Origin: Candidatus Woesearchaeota archaeon
GTDB lineage: Archaea > Nanobdellota > Nanobdellia > SCGC-AAA011-G17 > JAGVZY01
DNA: 39,457 bases
Direction of reading: 5' to 3'
NCBI GenBank assembly: GCA_018302225.1
Contig: JAGVZY010000005.1
Coordinates: 1 to 39,457 of the forward strand
In this document: positions 14,897 to 23,407 of the stretch, one piece after another
Layout: each line of letters opens with the position of its first letter
How positions within the stretch are numbered: the first letter of the stretch is position 1
Program-made: the position numbers and the translations under genes
The notes under the pieces: model-generated
The model's database searches: none
Told to the model about the DNA's origin: nothing
Seen by the model: only the letters and a program-made list of their open reading frames with translations

Positions 14897-16381
14897 ATGA
14901 AGTTTAATAAAAAAGGTGATGTATCTTTTAGTCAGATAATTGGTGCAATAATTGTAGTTGTTGTAGTTATAGGAGTTGTTTTATTCCTTGGTAAGGGTTA
15001 CGCTTATGGCCAACAACAAGGGTCAAGTTTGGCTGATGAAACTTCTAAAATTTTTAAAGAGGTTTTTCCTGAGCCTGAAGGAAGACAATATACTAAAGAA
15101 GAATTAAGTGCTAAAACTGCATTTGAAAGTTTGAAAGAAAGTTTGGAAAAAGTTTATTTTGCAGGTAACTCTAATTGTTATGGTGCTGTTGCTATGCCTG
15201 AGTATGATGAAGATTATTTATTAAAAATTTCTCCGTATAATGATCCTGTTGAGAATCCAAAAGCAAAGTCAATGGTTTCATTTTATGAAGCTGATAAAGG
15301 CAAGGATATTAAATTAGGACAGTCATTTTTGGCTACACCTTTTTTGATGTCTTTTAAACCATGTATTAATAATAAAGCGTATGAAAAAGTTGAAATTCAA
15401 GATGAAAAAGTATATGGCAATAGCGTATTAATTGGAGATATTGGGAAGACACCAGATAATTCTCTGATTTTGTATAAATATGAAGCAGATGAAAATGGAG
15501 AAAAAGTAAATTATGTTTGTTTTACAACTAAGTCTAGTTTTGGAGATGTAAATAAATTCTCAAAAGTAGAAGAATGTATAAGTGGATATACTCCAGAAAT
15601 TAAAAAATTAAAAGAAGAATATTTAAAATATCAAAAAGATAAGTCAAAACCGAAAAAAACTTTTGAATCTATTTATAATTATGGTGTTGGACTTTATAAT
15701 GCTAAAGGATATAAAGATTCCTTAATTTATTTAGAATTCTTAAAAAAATATGAAAAAACAATTAAGGATAATAAATATTTATCTGATTTAGAGATCAAAG
15801 ATTTTAATATTAAATATAGTGAAGCTTATTATCATCTAGGTGCACATGGAAAGGCAATTGAAAGTTATGTTGATGGTGCAGATTTGAAAGAAGTAGTACA
15901 AAAAGGAATTGCAAATTTTAATGTTATTGGATGGGATACTAAATTTGATTCTAGTTATTATTATAATTCAATACCTTATAGTTATCATTTTGGATTAAAA
16001 ATGATTTTTGAGTATCTAATTAAGACTGACGAGCCTGTGAAGACTGAATTTATAATGTCGGGAAGATCTGATTCAGTAAAAAATTCTGATATTGTTGCAA
16101 TTAGCAAAAATCAGAATAAAATTGAATGTGGTAGCGAGACTTTTGAAAAACCCGAAGAATATAAAGATAAAGCTATAATATGTTTATTGGAAGATGATAA
16201 GAAAGATTGCGTATCGCTTGAAGAATATGATATAATCAGAACAGATATAAGTAATTTGGATTGTAAAGATTTCGTTTTAGGTTTTACTCCTCAAGGTTAT
16301 TTTAGTTATAGTTTAATTATAGAAAAGAGTAATTTAGATAAAGTAATAAAAATTTCTAAAAAAATTATACCAAAAAATTAA
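14897..16381 (+). CDS. Class III signal-peptide surface protein with helical-repeat domain
   Basis: A 494-residue protein starting at the ATG at 14897 (GGAG lies 7 bases upstream; the TTG at 14885 is rejected). The leader MKFNKKG is followed by DVSFSQIIGAIIVVVVVIGVV, a type IV pilin-like N-terminal helix. The large exported part has scattered cysteines, an extended region to about 250, then TPR-like helices at about 255-340 (YNYGVGLYNAKGYKDSLIYLE and KYSEAYYHLGAHGKAIESY), and a C-terminal domain with three cysteine-containing strands. It could be a tip adhesin or minor pilin. Its stop overlaps the convergent methyltransferase stop by four bases. Confidence 0.75.
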   Translation: MKFNKKGDVSFSQIIGAIIVVVVVIGVVLFLGKGYAYGQQQGSSLADETSKIFKEVFPEPEGRQYTKEELSAKTAFESLKESLEKVYFAGNSNCYGAVAMPEYDEDYLLKISPYNDPVENPKAKSMVSFYEADKGKDIKLGQSFLATPFLMSFKPCINNKAYEKVEIQDEKVYGNSVLIGDIGKTPDNSLILYKYEADENGEKVNYVCFTTKSSFGDVNKFSKVEECISGYTPEIKKLKEEYLKYQKDKSKPKKTFESIYNYGVGLYNAKGYKDSLIYLEFLKKYEKTIKDNKYLSDLEIKDFNIKYSEAYYHLGAHGKAIESYVDGADLKEVVQKGIANFNVIGWDTKFDSSYYYNSIPYSYHFGLKMIFEYLIKTDEPVKTEFIMSGRSDSVKNSDIVAISKNQNKIECGSETFEKPEEYKDKAIICLLEDDKKDCVSLEEYDIIRTDISNLDCKDFVLGFTPQGYFSYSLIIEKSNLDKVIKISKKIIPKN

Positions 16382-16863
16382 TTTTTACATTCTAAAACTT
16401 CTAAGGTTTCGAAGAAGAATTTTTCTGTTTTTATTGTTTTAAATTTGTATTTTAATTTTTTTAGTAGAGGTTTGTAATTGTTCAATGAACTCCAAATAAT
16501 TAATATTTTTCCATTTTTGTTTAAGTGAGATTTTGCTTGTTTTAGGAATCTTGGGATAATATTTTTATCATATAAGGTAATATCATTATCCTCTTTATCT
16601 TTAGGTAGATAAGGTGGATTGAAAATAATATAATCAAATTTGTCTTTTATATTTTCAAACAAATCGCTTTGAATTACATTTAGTTTATGTGATTTACAAT
16701 ACTTCACAACTAGAGGATTAATATCCGTTGACATGACTTTATTTGATTTTAAGAGATACTTTGAAATAATTCCTGTGCCACAGCCCATTTCAAGAATAGT
16801 CTTATTTTTAAGAGATTTACAACATTCTAATAACATAAATGTGTCTTCTGCTGGTTCGTACAT
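16378..16863 (-). CDS. HemK2/PrmC-type protein glutamine methyltransferase
   Basis: SAM-dependent methyltransferase of the HemK2 (Mtq2) class, which methylates the GGQ glutamine of release factor aRF1. The 161-residue product starts with the family's YEPAEDTFMLL, has motif I EMGCGTGIIS, an acidic motif II TDINPLVV and the catalytic NPPYLP motif of N-methyltransferases. It is slightly shorter than usual (about 190-200), missing some of the C-terminal part. It stands alone between the appendage locus and the secreted-protein gene. The class assignment over other NPPY enzymes rests on the N-terminal PAEDT signature. Confidence 0.85.
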   Translation of the reverse strand: MYEPAEDTFMLLECCKSLKNKTILEMGCGTGIISKYLLKSNKVMSTDINPLVVKYCKSHKLNVIQSDLFENIKDKFDYIIFNPPYLPKDKEDNDITLYDKNIIPRFLKQAKSHLNKNGKILIIWSSLNNYKPLLKKLKYKFKTIKTEKFFFETLEVLECKN

Positions 16864-16895
16864 ATTGTTTGGTAAAATGTTAAAGAATAAAAAGT

Positions 16896-18434
16896 TTACT
16901 TAAATACTTGTTTGAATGAAATTGGTGCTGTAGATTTTTGTGTTGAAGGTTTAGATTGTGATGATGCAGTTTGAGGGTTTTTGGGTTGGGGAGGTAAAGG
17001 CATTGATTTTTTCTTTCTTTTTATAATAAAAAAGTAGATAATTGCAGGTATTATTCCTAGAATTATAATTAATAATAACCACATTACTTTTTTGTCAAAT
17101 TTGCGCTTTGCACAATCTACAATCATCCATATCCAGAATGCAGTTAGTGCAAGACCAATAATTATAAGAATAATAGTTAAAATTATAATCAATATAGGCG
17201 TTTCTGAAGAGGTTGATCCATAGGGATAATCTCCGAAATTAGTGTTGCTATTATCTAAATTTGTGTTTGGTTGTGGGTCTTGTTGATTCGTATTTATTGT
17301 TTGAGGGGGGGTATAAGTTGAAGTTTGTAATGCTTTGTAGCTTATTTTCGCTGTTAAACCTGAAATCTCTGTGACAGTTAAACTAATTTCTGAAGTACCG
17401 TCATTATTTAAGTCTACTTGTTGTTCAATTCCTTTTGTTAAAGTATATTCTTTAGGCGTTGATTCTATTTTTACTTTAACTGTTGTAGGGGTTGTGTCTA
17501 AAATTGTTAATTTGTGTAAATTAAGTCCGTAACTGAAAGTATAAACCTTATTTTTTGTTATTGAGAGAGTTTTTGAACTAAGTTCAAAGGATAATGTTGA
17601 TGAACCTGCACCTGCAGTAGAACTGCTTGGACTGCCAGAACCACCGGGACTACCACCTGAACTTCCAGAATTTTGATTTGTTGAACCTGTTTCTGTTGAT
17701 GAAGAGACAGGTTGAGATTGATAGGCTAGTTGTGTTAAACTTGAATCATAATAAGTGCTGCCATCATTAGCAATATAAAATACTGTGTCTGAAGTAGTTC
17801 TTGGGAATGTGATTGCAATATCTGAGCCAGAGTTTAATTTTTTTAAAGTGACTGAATCTCCGGCTTTTGTTCCTGAACTTAAACCTGCAAGTATTATTTT
17901 TGTAGGTTTACTAGTGCTTGCACTAAGTGAAGCTGAGTTAGTTCTTAAATTGTCTATACTGTCTGAAACTAAAATATTATTATCTAAATCTCTTAAATAG
18001 ATATAAGCTGAGGTTTCTGAACTGTCTATCTTTATTTCAAACCCAGTAAAACTTTGTACTAAAAGAGGGGTTTTTCCTGTTGCAAGGCTACATTTATTAT
18101 TTGAACATGAAGTTGGACAGGCAAAAGTAATTGCAATATATTCTGCTAATGAAACATCTGGGCAATAATATTCTGTTAATGTGTTTCCAGAGCAAGAATC
18201 TGGATGTATAGTATCAGTTGTTACAATACCTTCGGTATAGTAATCTAATCCATTATCTGAATCTGAACAGGCAATTATCCCTTCATCTGTAGTTACATAA
18301 CCTGTCGGGGTTGATTCATTTGTAAAAATTAAAGTTAAAGCAAATAAATATACTATTAAGATTCCTAAAGATAGAGCTGTTTTCTTTTCTAATGCAATTT
18401 CTTTTTTTAATGACCTGAATTTGTCAATTTTCAT
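16896..18434 (-). CDS. Secreted or anchored Ser/Thr-rich protein with C-terminal PLDc_N-like helices
   Basis: A 512-residue protein: a basic N-terminus and one helix (about 20-38), a cysteine-rich segment (about 55-115, with CSG...YYC...FACPTSCSNNKC) of a type common in DPANN surface proteins, beta-rich Ser/Thr domains, a Gly/Ser/Thr low-complexity linker (about 243-280), another beta domain with a DLNNDGTSE calcium-loop-like stretch, an Asn/Pro/Thr-rich linker and two C-terminal helices. The helices (FWIWMIVDCAKRK and WLLLIIILGIIPAIIYFF) match the PLDc_N membrane module. Probably a surface protein anchored at both ends. It follows the winged-helix gene by two bases, suggesting co-transcription. 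The specific function is unknown. Confidence 0.7.
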   Translation of the reverse strand: MKIDKFRSLKKEIALEKKTALSLGILIVYLFALTLIFTNESTPTGYVTTDEGIIACSDSDNGLDYYTEGIVTTDTIHPDSCSGNTLTEYYCPDVSLAEYIAITFACPTSCSNNKCSLATGKTPLLVQSFTGFEIKIDSSETSAYIYLRDLDNNILVSDSIDNLRTNSASLSASTSKPTKIILAGLSSGTKAGDSVTLKKLNSGSDIAITFPRTTSDTVFYIANDGSTYYDSSLTQLAYQSQPVSSSTETGSTNQNSGSSGGSPGGSGSPSSSTAGAGSSTLSFELSSKTLSITKNKVYTFSYGLNLHKLTILDTTPTTVKVKIESTPKEYTLTKGIEQQVDLNNDGTSEISLTVTEISGLTAKISYKALQTSTYTPPQTINTNQQDPQPNTNLDNSNTNFGDYPYGSTSSETPILIIILTIILIIIGLALTAFWIWMIVDCAKRKFDKKVMWLLLIIILGIIPAIIYFFIIKRKKKSMPLPPQPKNPQTASSQSKPSTQKSTAPISFKQVFK

Positions 18435-18436
18435 TT

Positions 18437-18901
18437 TTATCTGTTTTTAATGCTTTTAAAATAGTCTTCTACTCTTATTATAATACTTTCTATATAAAAC
18501 TTTTTGATTTTTTCTTGAAAAATTGTACTCAGAGATTCTTGTTCAGTAATTCTATATTTGTTTTTTATTTTTTCAACTAAAAATAGTTCCCTTAGCCTTC
18601 GTATTTGTCGTCTAATGTTGGAAGCAGCTATACCATGCAATGGCAACCTTTCCTTTTTTCTGAGTTTAATCACGTCTTCCCTAATCTCTTCTGAGTCTAG
18701 GGGGAGTTTTGACTCGAGAAGAACATTAAAGACATCAACGATAATATCCCTTGAGTCACCAGGTTGTAATAGGCCTACTGATAAACAGACCTTTCTGATT
18801 AATTCTCGTTTTGGCATTTTGGAGGGTTTTTCGTATTTCCTCAAGGTTATTTCAGCTAAGGGAATGTCTCTAGAAATTTTTTGCTTCTTGTCTGTTGCCA
18901 T
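18437..18901 (-). CDS. Winged-helix DNA-binding protein
   Basis: A 154-residue basic protein. A central region of about 35-125 has the helix pattern of a winged-helix or HTH domain, with a recognition-like segment GIAASNIRRQIRRLRELFLVEKIKNKYRI. The family is not identified by a named motif, but the composition and helix-turn pattern fit an archaeal transcription regulator. A GAGGTG ribosome site precedes the ATG. The upstream region holds an inverted repeat that may be its own operator. It is followed two bases later by the secreted-protein gene, which it may regulate. Confidence 0.7.
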   Translation of the reverse strand: MATDKKQKISRDIPLAEITLRKYEKPSKMPKRELIRKVCLSVGLLQPGDSRDIIVDVFNVLLESKLPLDSEEIREDVIKLRKKERLPLHGIAASNIRRQIRRLRELFLVEKIKNKYRITEQESLSTIFQEKIKKFYIESIIIRVEDYFKSIKNR

Positions 18902-18915
18902 TGTTGTTAAAAACT

Positions 18916-18941
18916 TTCACACCTCTTTTCCCAGTTGTGAA
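18916..18941 (-). promoter_or_regulatory. Inverted repeat upstream of the winged-helix gene
   Basis: TTCACA (18916-18921) and TGTGAA (18936-18941) form a perfect 6-bp inverted repeat, centres 20 bases (two helical turns) apart. It lies 14-40 bases before the ATG, between the start codon and a TATA-like TTTATAAATA (minus strand, about 18961-18970). The spacing suits a dimeric regulator, possibly autoregulation. Confidence 0.45.
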
Positions 18942-19017
18942 TGTGATTAATAGTTTTAGTTATTTATAAAGAATATTAGCTTATATTTAAATGTTGCTGT
19001 AAATGATTAAATCAGGT

Positions 19018-20199
19018 TTAAGAATTTAATTCTATAATTTTTCTTAATGAAATTATGAATCTTTCACATTCTTCTTGGGTGTTATAAAAATATAATGATG
19101 CTCTTGCAGAACCTTTTAAGTTATGTTTGTTAAACCAAGAATGAACACAATGTGCACCTGAACGTATACATATATTGTCTGTTTGATCAAGCATAATTGC
19201 TACACTATGGGAATCCATATTTTTAATATTAAAACTAAAAATTCCTGAACGTAATTCTGAATTATGTGGCCCAAGAAGCTGAATGTTTTTTGTTGTTATT
19301 TCTGGTGCAAGGGATTCTGTTAAGAATTTGTTTAATTTTAATTCGTGCTCTGAAATGTTTTTCATTCCAAGTTTATCTAAGTAATCTATTGCAGAACCTA
19401 ATCCAATAATACCTGCATAATTTTGTAAACCCGCTTCAAATTTGTGAGGAACTTCTGCAAGTTTAAAATTTTCATAGGTGGAATCTTCAACTGTTTCCCC
19501 ACCCAATAAAAAAGGAGGAATTTCATCTAATAAATGTAATTTTCCGTAAAGGATACCTGTTGCACTCGGACCAAGCATTTTATGTCCCGAGCATACGAAG
19601 AAGTCTGCATCAAGTTTTTTTAGATTTATTTCTTTGTGTGGTGCACTTTGGGCTCCATCTACTAAAACTCTAACATTATGTTCATGAGCAATTTTAATTA
19701 TTTCTTTTAATGGGGTTGAGGTTCCATCTAAATTAGAAGTGTGTTGTATTGCGACTAATGATGCTGTGTTTATTTTTTCTGAAAAATCTTTTAAGTCGAA
19801 TTCTGGTGTTGTGTTAATTGGTTGAACTTTGAATTTTTGCCAAGGTAAAAGATTTGAATTATGTTCTTTGTCTGTTGTAAGAATGATATTGTCTTTTTTT
19901 AAGTTTAAGGTGTTGCTTAGTAAATTTATTGCTTCTGTAGTGTTTTTTGTGAATATAATTTCTTCATCTTTTGAAGCATTAAAAAATTTTCTTATTTTCC
20001 TTCTTGAATTTGATATTTCTTCTGTTGTTCTTTTGCTTAGTTGGTGTATACTTCTTCCTGCACAAGCTGGATAGTCTTGATAATATTCTGAAATCTTGTT
20101 TATAACCTGTAGAGGCTTTAAAGAGTTACAGGCATTATCAAAGTAGATAATACCTTTTTTTAAAATTGGGAAGTCCTCTCTTGTCTTTTTTAAATCCAT
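19018..20199 (-). CDS. sufS: Cysteine desulfurase, SufS/CsdA type
   Basis: PLP-dependent enzyme that takes sulfur from cysteine for Fe-S clusters and thio-modified RNA. The 393-residue product has the PLP lysine in SGHKMLGPSATGILYG, the ATP-independent aminotransferase fold throughout (VDGAQSAPH with the PLP aspartate) and the catalytic cysteine in RSGAHCVHSW, close to the RxGHHC motif of group II (SufS) enzymes. No sufBCD genes are nearby in the window. It stands as a single transcription unit. Identification to the family is firm; the exact physiological acceptor is not visible. Confidence 0.93.
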   Translation of the reverse strand: MDLKKTREDFPILKKGIIYFDNACNSLKPLQVINKISEYYQDYPACAGRSIHQLSKRTTEEISNSRRKIRKFFNASKDEEIIFTKNTTEAINLLSNTLNLKKDNIILTTDKEHNSNLLPWQKFKVQPINTTPEFDLKDFSEKINTASLVAIQHTSNLDGTSTPLKEIIKIAHEHNVRVLVDGAQSAPHKEINLKKLDADFFVCSGHKMLGPSATGILYGKLHLLDEIPPFLLGGETVEDSTYENFKLAEVPHKFEAGLQNYAGIIGLGSAIDYLDKLGMKNISEHELKLNKFLTESLAPEITTKNIQLLGPHNSELRSGIFSFNIKNMDSHSVAIMLDQTDNICIRSGAHCVHSWFNKHNLKGSARASLYFYNTQEECERFIISLRKIIELNS

Positions 20200-20241
20200 A
20201 AGTTAGATAAAAAGGGTTGAATATAAAAAACTAACTGAGAG

Positions 20242-20802
20242 TTAACTTAATAATCTTATAAAATACTCTTCTTGGGCAAGGAGCATTTCTTCATAAGATA
20301 ATTTATCTATTTTTGCTTGATTATTTATTTCTGCAAGATGTCTTTGGTTCTCAATAATTTCTTTTAACTCTGTTTCTTTGAATATTACTAAGCTTTTTAA
20401 TCTTTCCAAATTTTTTTCACAATCATGTAAACCTGTGTTAAACATACCTAAAGCCATGTCAGAAATTGCAGCCTGCCAACGATAATATTTTTTTTCTTTG
20501 ATTATTCTTTCTAATTTGTTTGTATCATTATATAAAACATTTAAAAGTGAGTCTAATTTATTAAAAAGAGCTGTAACTTGTTCTGCCCAGTCTTTTATTT
20601 CTTTATTATGCGCCTGATATAATTTTTTTAAATTTTCTTTTGTTTGATGGTTAATAATAAGGGCTTTTATAGTATAAGTATAATTTTTAATTTGAATTAC
20701 TGCTTTTTTCGCTCTTTCTATATCTTTTCCAGTTCTTAGAGAGTTAGGAATATATTGAAGTAGGATAATTAAATTATCAATTAATACAAATAATGATTTC
20801 AT
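20242..20802 (-). CDS. Helical coiled-coil protein of unknown function
   Basis: A 186-residue, almost wholly helical protein with heptad patterns over about 30-170, many Lys/Glu/Asn residues and no membrane helix or signal peptide. No family motif is recognised. It could be a structural or regulatory cytoplasmic coiled coil. It lies 42 bases from the cysteine desulfurase stop region and 53 bases from the Cys-rich membrane gene, all on the minus strand. Confidence 0.6.
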   Translation of the reverse strand: MKSLFVLIDNLIILLQYIPNSLRTGKDIERAKKAVIQIKNYTYTIKALIINHQTKENLKKLYQAHNKEIKDWAEQVTALFNKLDSLLNVLYNDTNKLERIIKEKKYYRWQAAISDMALGMFNTGLHDCEKNLERLKSLVIFKETELKEIIENQRHLAEINNQAKIDKLSYEEMLLAQEEYFIRLLS

Positions 20803-20855
20803 AAAAATTATAATTGAATAGACTATATAAACGTAGTGTTAAGTTAAAGGTAATA

Positions 20856-21314
20856 TTAAATCCCACATTTAGTACAATCACAATCTGCAGAACAATTTTG
20901 TGGATTTGCAAAACATTCAGGAGTTTTACAAGTATCTATACAGGAATCTTGAACTGTTTTTGTTGCTAGCGGGTTAAAAACACAGATATCATTTGAATCC
21001 TCACCATTACAATTCCCATAAGCCACTAAATTATAAACCGAAATTCCTGAATAAATAAAACTAATTATCATAAGTAGAACTAACATCCAAGAGAAAATTT
21101 CAAAGTATTTGTAAAGTATTTTTGCTATAGATGGTGAAATTTTCATGAATTTTGCAGTTATATAACTTTTAATTCTTAAATCTAAAGAACCCTTACATTT
21201 TCTAAAAGTTGTTTTTAACCAGACACATTCAAATGCTTCTTTTGCAAGAGGTCTATAACTAACTGAGAAGATAGCAAGTATCGCAAACACGATTAAAGCA
21301 ATTAAACATATCAT
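20856..21314 (-). CDS. Membrane protein with Cys-rich exported tail
   Basis: A 152-residue protein with two membrane helices (about 2-18 and 73-93) enclosing a short basic cytoplasmic loop with two cysteines (ECVWLKTTFRKC), and a C-terminal exported tail of some 50 residues with about ten cysteines ending CSADCDCTKCGI. The tail pattern suggests disulfide bonding or metal binding outside the cell. The next gene upstream on this strand encodes a DsbA-like protein, which may oxidise or reduce it. The family is not known to me. Confidence 0.65.
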   Translation of the reverse strand: MICLIALIVFAILAIFSVSYRPLAKEAFECVWLKTTFRKCKGSLDLRIKSYITAKFMKISPSIAKILYKYFEIFSWMLVLLMIISFIYSGISVYNLVAYGNCNGEDSNDICVFNPLATKTVQDSCIDTCKTPECFANPQNCSADCDCTKCGI

Positions 21315-21389
21315 AATAAATTTTAGGATAAGTTGTATATAAATTTATCTTGTTTGATTAAAAATAAAAAAGAAAAAGGGAATAATCCC

Positions 21390-22388
21390 TTAACAGTTAC
21401 CTGATGCAGCTGCAGCTGTTGAATCTAAGGTAGATCCACATTCATTTGGTGATGTTGCAAATGTAGCACAGATTACTTCTTTGTAGCCGTCAGCTGATCT
21501 AGATTTTACTTGTGCTTCAACTTTATTTATTATTAAAGTTGGAGAACCTGAAACATCTAATTCTTCTGAAAGTTTAGCATCTGCACTTAGTAATTCTTTA
21601 CCTTCTTTTTCTGCACAAGCTTTTACTGTTGCTACAGTTATTCCTTGCTTTGTAGCACATTGTTCCCATACTGTTGCAACGTTTTTGTAGTCTTTATTAA
21701 CACATTCTAAGTAATTTAAATATTTATCATTAAATTTAGATTGAATACAAACTTGTCTTAAATCTTCTTGGACTTCAGCATCTCCATGAAGGCTTTGGAA
21801 TTTTCCGTCACCTAAATCACTTACAATAAATCTAATTTTATAGTCTATTTTTCCTTTTAATAATTCAGCAACTGATTTTATTGCATTTTCAGCTTGAACT
21901 CCATAAGGGCATTGAGACATTACAAATAGGTTTACTTCTGGTTTATCTGTTTTTGGAACGGTTGTTGTAGTTGGGGTGTTATCATTTGATGCTGAATCTG
22001 CTGTGGAAGCATCCATTGGAATTGCAGCTAAGACAAATAACTTTCCATCTTGAGAAACATAAGAGGAGTATTCTTTACCATCAATTTCAAATTCTACCTT
22101 ATATAAACCCGATTCTTTTTCTATTGATGCTACTTCAATTGTTGATGTTGGTTGCATTGTTTTTACAAAAGTTTCAAATTTTGTTGATGCATCTGATGCT
22201 GAAATTGCGCCTGTGATGCAAGATTTTGAAAATCCATTTGTTAGTATTGCAATTATAAATAAAATTGCAAGAATTCCAGACAAAGTTTTCCAATTTAATA
22301 AACTTTTAAATTTGAATGAACTTTTCTTTTTTTCATGTTCTTTGTGCTCTATTTTTTCTTCATGTTTTTTATGTTCGTGTTCTGTCAT
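21390..22388 (-). CDS. Membrane-anchored DsbA/GILT-like thioredoxin-fold protein
   Basis: A 332-residue protein: a His/Lys/Glu-rich cytoplasmic N-terminus (1-30), one membrane helix (about 34-52), a small beta domain (about 65-122), a Thr/Pro linker, and a thioredoxin-fold domain from about 150. The active-site motif is C160-P-Y-G163, so the second cysteine of CxxC is missing. A helical insertion carries several cysteines (QVCIQSK, LECVN, EQCATK, KACAEK), and the cis-proline loop SGSPTL is intact. A single active-site cysteine suggests a disulfide isomerase or reductase that resolves through another cysteine. The ribosome site GAGGTG precedes the ATG. It probably works with the Cys-rich neighbour and the VKOR-like protein. 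Confidence 0.85.
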   Translation of the reverse strand: MTEHEHKKHEEKIEHKEHEKKKSSFKFKSLLNWKTLSGILAILFIIAILTNGFSKSCITGAISASDASTKFETFVKTMQPTSTIEVASIEKESGLYKVEFEIDGKEYSSYVSQDGKLFVLAAIPMDASTADSASNDNTPTTTTVPKTDKPEVNLFVMSQCPYGVQAENAIKSVAELLKGKIDYKIRFIVSDLGDGKFQSLHGDAEVQEDLRQVCIQSKFNDKYLNYLECVNKDYKNVATVWEQCATKQGITVATVKACAEKEGKELLSADAKLSEELDVSGSPTLIINKVEAQVKSRSADGYKEVICATFATSPNECGSTLDSTAAAASGNC

Positions 22389-22408
22389 TTTTACACCTCG
22401 CTATGTAA

Positions 22409-22612
22409 TTATTTTTTGACTATTTTTATGGCTTCAACTGGACAAGCATCTGCTGCATCTTGATTGCAACTAAGATCTTTTAGTTCAGTTTTCTTTGGTT
22501 CTGCTTTATACGCTCCTTTTTTTTCTATAATATCCCAATTTTCTTCACAGACAGCTTTACAACTACCACAGCCTATGCATTTATCTTCATAGTATTGTAT
22601 TTTGTAAGTCAT
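22409..22612 (-). CDS. Single-cluster [4Fe-4S] ferredoxin
   Basis: A 67-residue electron carrier. C12, C15, C18 (CIGCGSC) and C57 (CP) are the expected ligands of one [4Fe-4S] cluster. C22 and C49 are placed as the structural disulfide pair seen in monocluster ferredoxins such as that of Pyrococcus. The middle portion, where a second cluster motif would lie in bacterial-type ferredoxins, is absent. It lies between lgt (33 bases upstream) and the DsbA-like gene (20 bases downstream) on one strand; it could be in an operon with them. Confidence 0.9.
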   Translation of the reverse strand: MTYKIQYYEDKCIGCGSCKAVCEENWDIIEKKGAYKAEPKKTELKDLSCNQDAADACPVEAIKIVKK

Positions 22613-22645
22613 TTTAGATTAAAATAAGATTAGAAGCTTTAATTT

Positions 22646-23371
22646 TTAAGCTTTGTGTTTGGTTTTTATGATTAACAGTGTTAAAGTTAGGATTAAAAGG
22701 CCAATTGAAACAGATTGTGCAATTGTTAAATTTAAATATCTTGGTTCTAAGACAAAGAATTCTGAGATAAATCTTGTTATTGAGTAAGTAATTGTTAGTA
22801 TGTAGAATTCTACGTGTTTTTTGAATTTATTTACTAAGTAGATTGTAATAAGGACTAATGATAGTGCGAGTATATAATATAATTTTATTGGGTGTGAAGG
22901 TATTGAGTTTTGCATTATTGCCCATGGAAGGTATTGTGTTGTTTGCATGCCTAAGTGAATGTCTCCGAATAAGCAACCGATTCTACCGAGTAGGAAAGCT
23001 AGGGCTATGCCTGGAGCCAAGATATTTCCTGTTTCTAAGAATGAGATATTTTTCTTTTTTGAGTAAATATATGAGACTATTAAGGCGAATATGATTCCTC
23101 CACTTGATGAAAGACCTCCATCCCAAATATAGAATATATTAAGTAAATTATTTGAGAATAATTGGAAATTTTCAATTATAAACAATATTCTTGCACCTAT
23201 AAAACTAGCAATTAAAGTTAGAATTATTTGATTTGAAATGTAGTCTTTGTATTTTGTACGTTTGATGGATAAAAGATAAGCTGCTAAGAAAGCTAAAGCT
23301 GCAAATAAACCCCATGTGTGAATTTTAATTGAAAAAATGTTTATTTCTGGAATGTATGGAATATTAATCAT
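22646..23371 (-). CDS. lgt: Lgt-family prolipoprotein diacylglyceryl transferase homologue
   Basis: Lgt attaches a lipid to the lipobox cysteine of exported lipoproteins. The 241-residue product has seven membrane helices and Lgt landmarks: IHTWGLFAAL near the start, GARILF, WDGGLSSSGGI, GRIGCLFGD, HPIKLYYI and TRFISEFF (matching R239 and E243 of the E. coli enzyme). Two residues important in E. coli differ: the histidine of the FHGG motif is Ser, and the Asn of GRLGN is Cys. It may be a divergent but active transferase, since GRxGC variants also occur in bacteria, or it may have another lipid substrate. Lgt homologues are uncommon in archaea. Confidence 0.85.
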   Translation of the reverse strand: MINIPYIPEINIFSIKIHTWGLFAALAFLAAYLLSIKRTKYKDYISNQIILTLIASFIGARILFIIENFQLFSNNLLNIFYIWDGGLSSSGGIIFALIVSYIYSKKKNISFLETGNILAPGIALAFLLGRIGCLFGDIHLGMQTTQYLPWAIMQNSIPSHPIKLYYILALSLVLITIYLVNKFKKHVEFYILTITYSITRFISEFFVLEPRYLNLTIAQSVSIGLLILTLTLLIIKTKHKA

Positions 23372-23407
23372 AAATAAAGAAAAAAGAAAGGTTTTTTATA
23401 AACCTTC

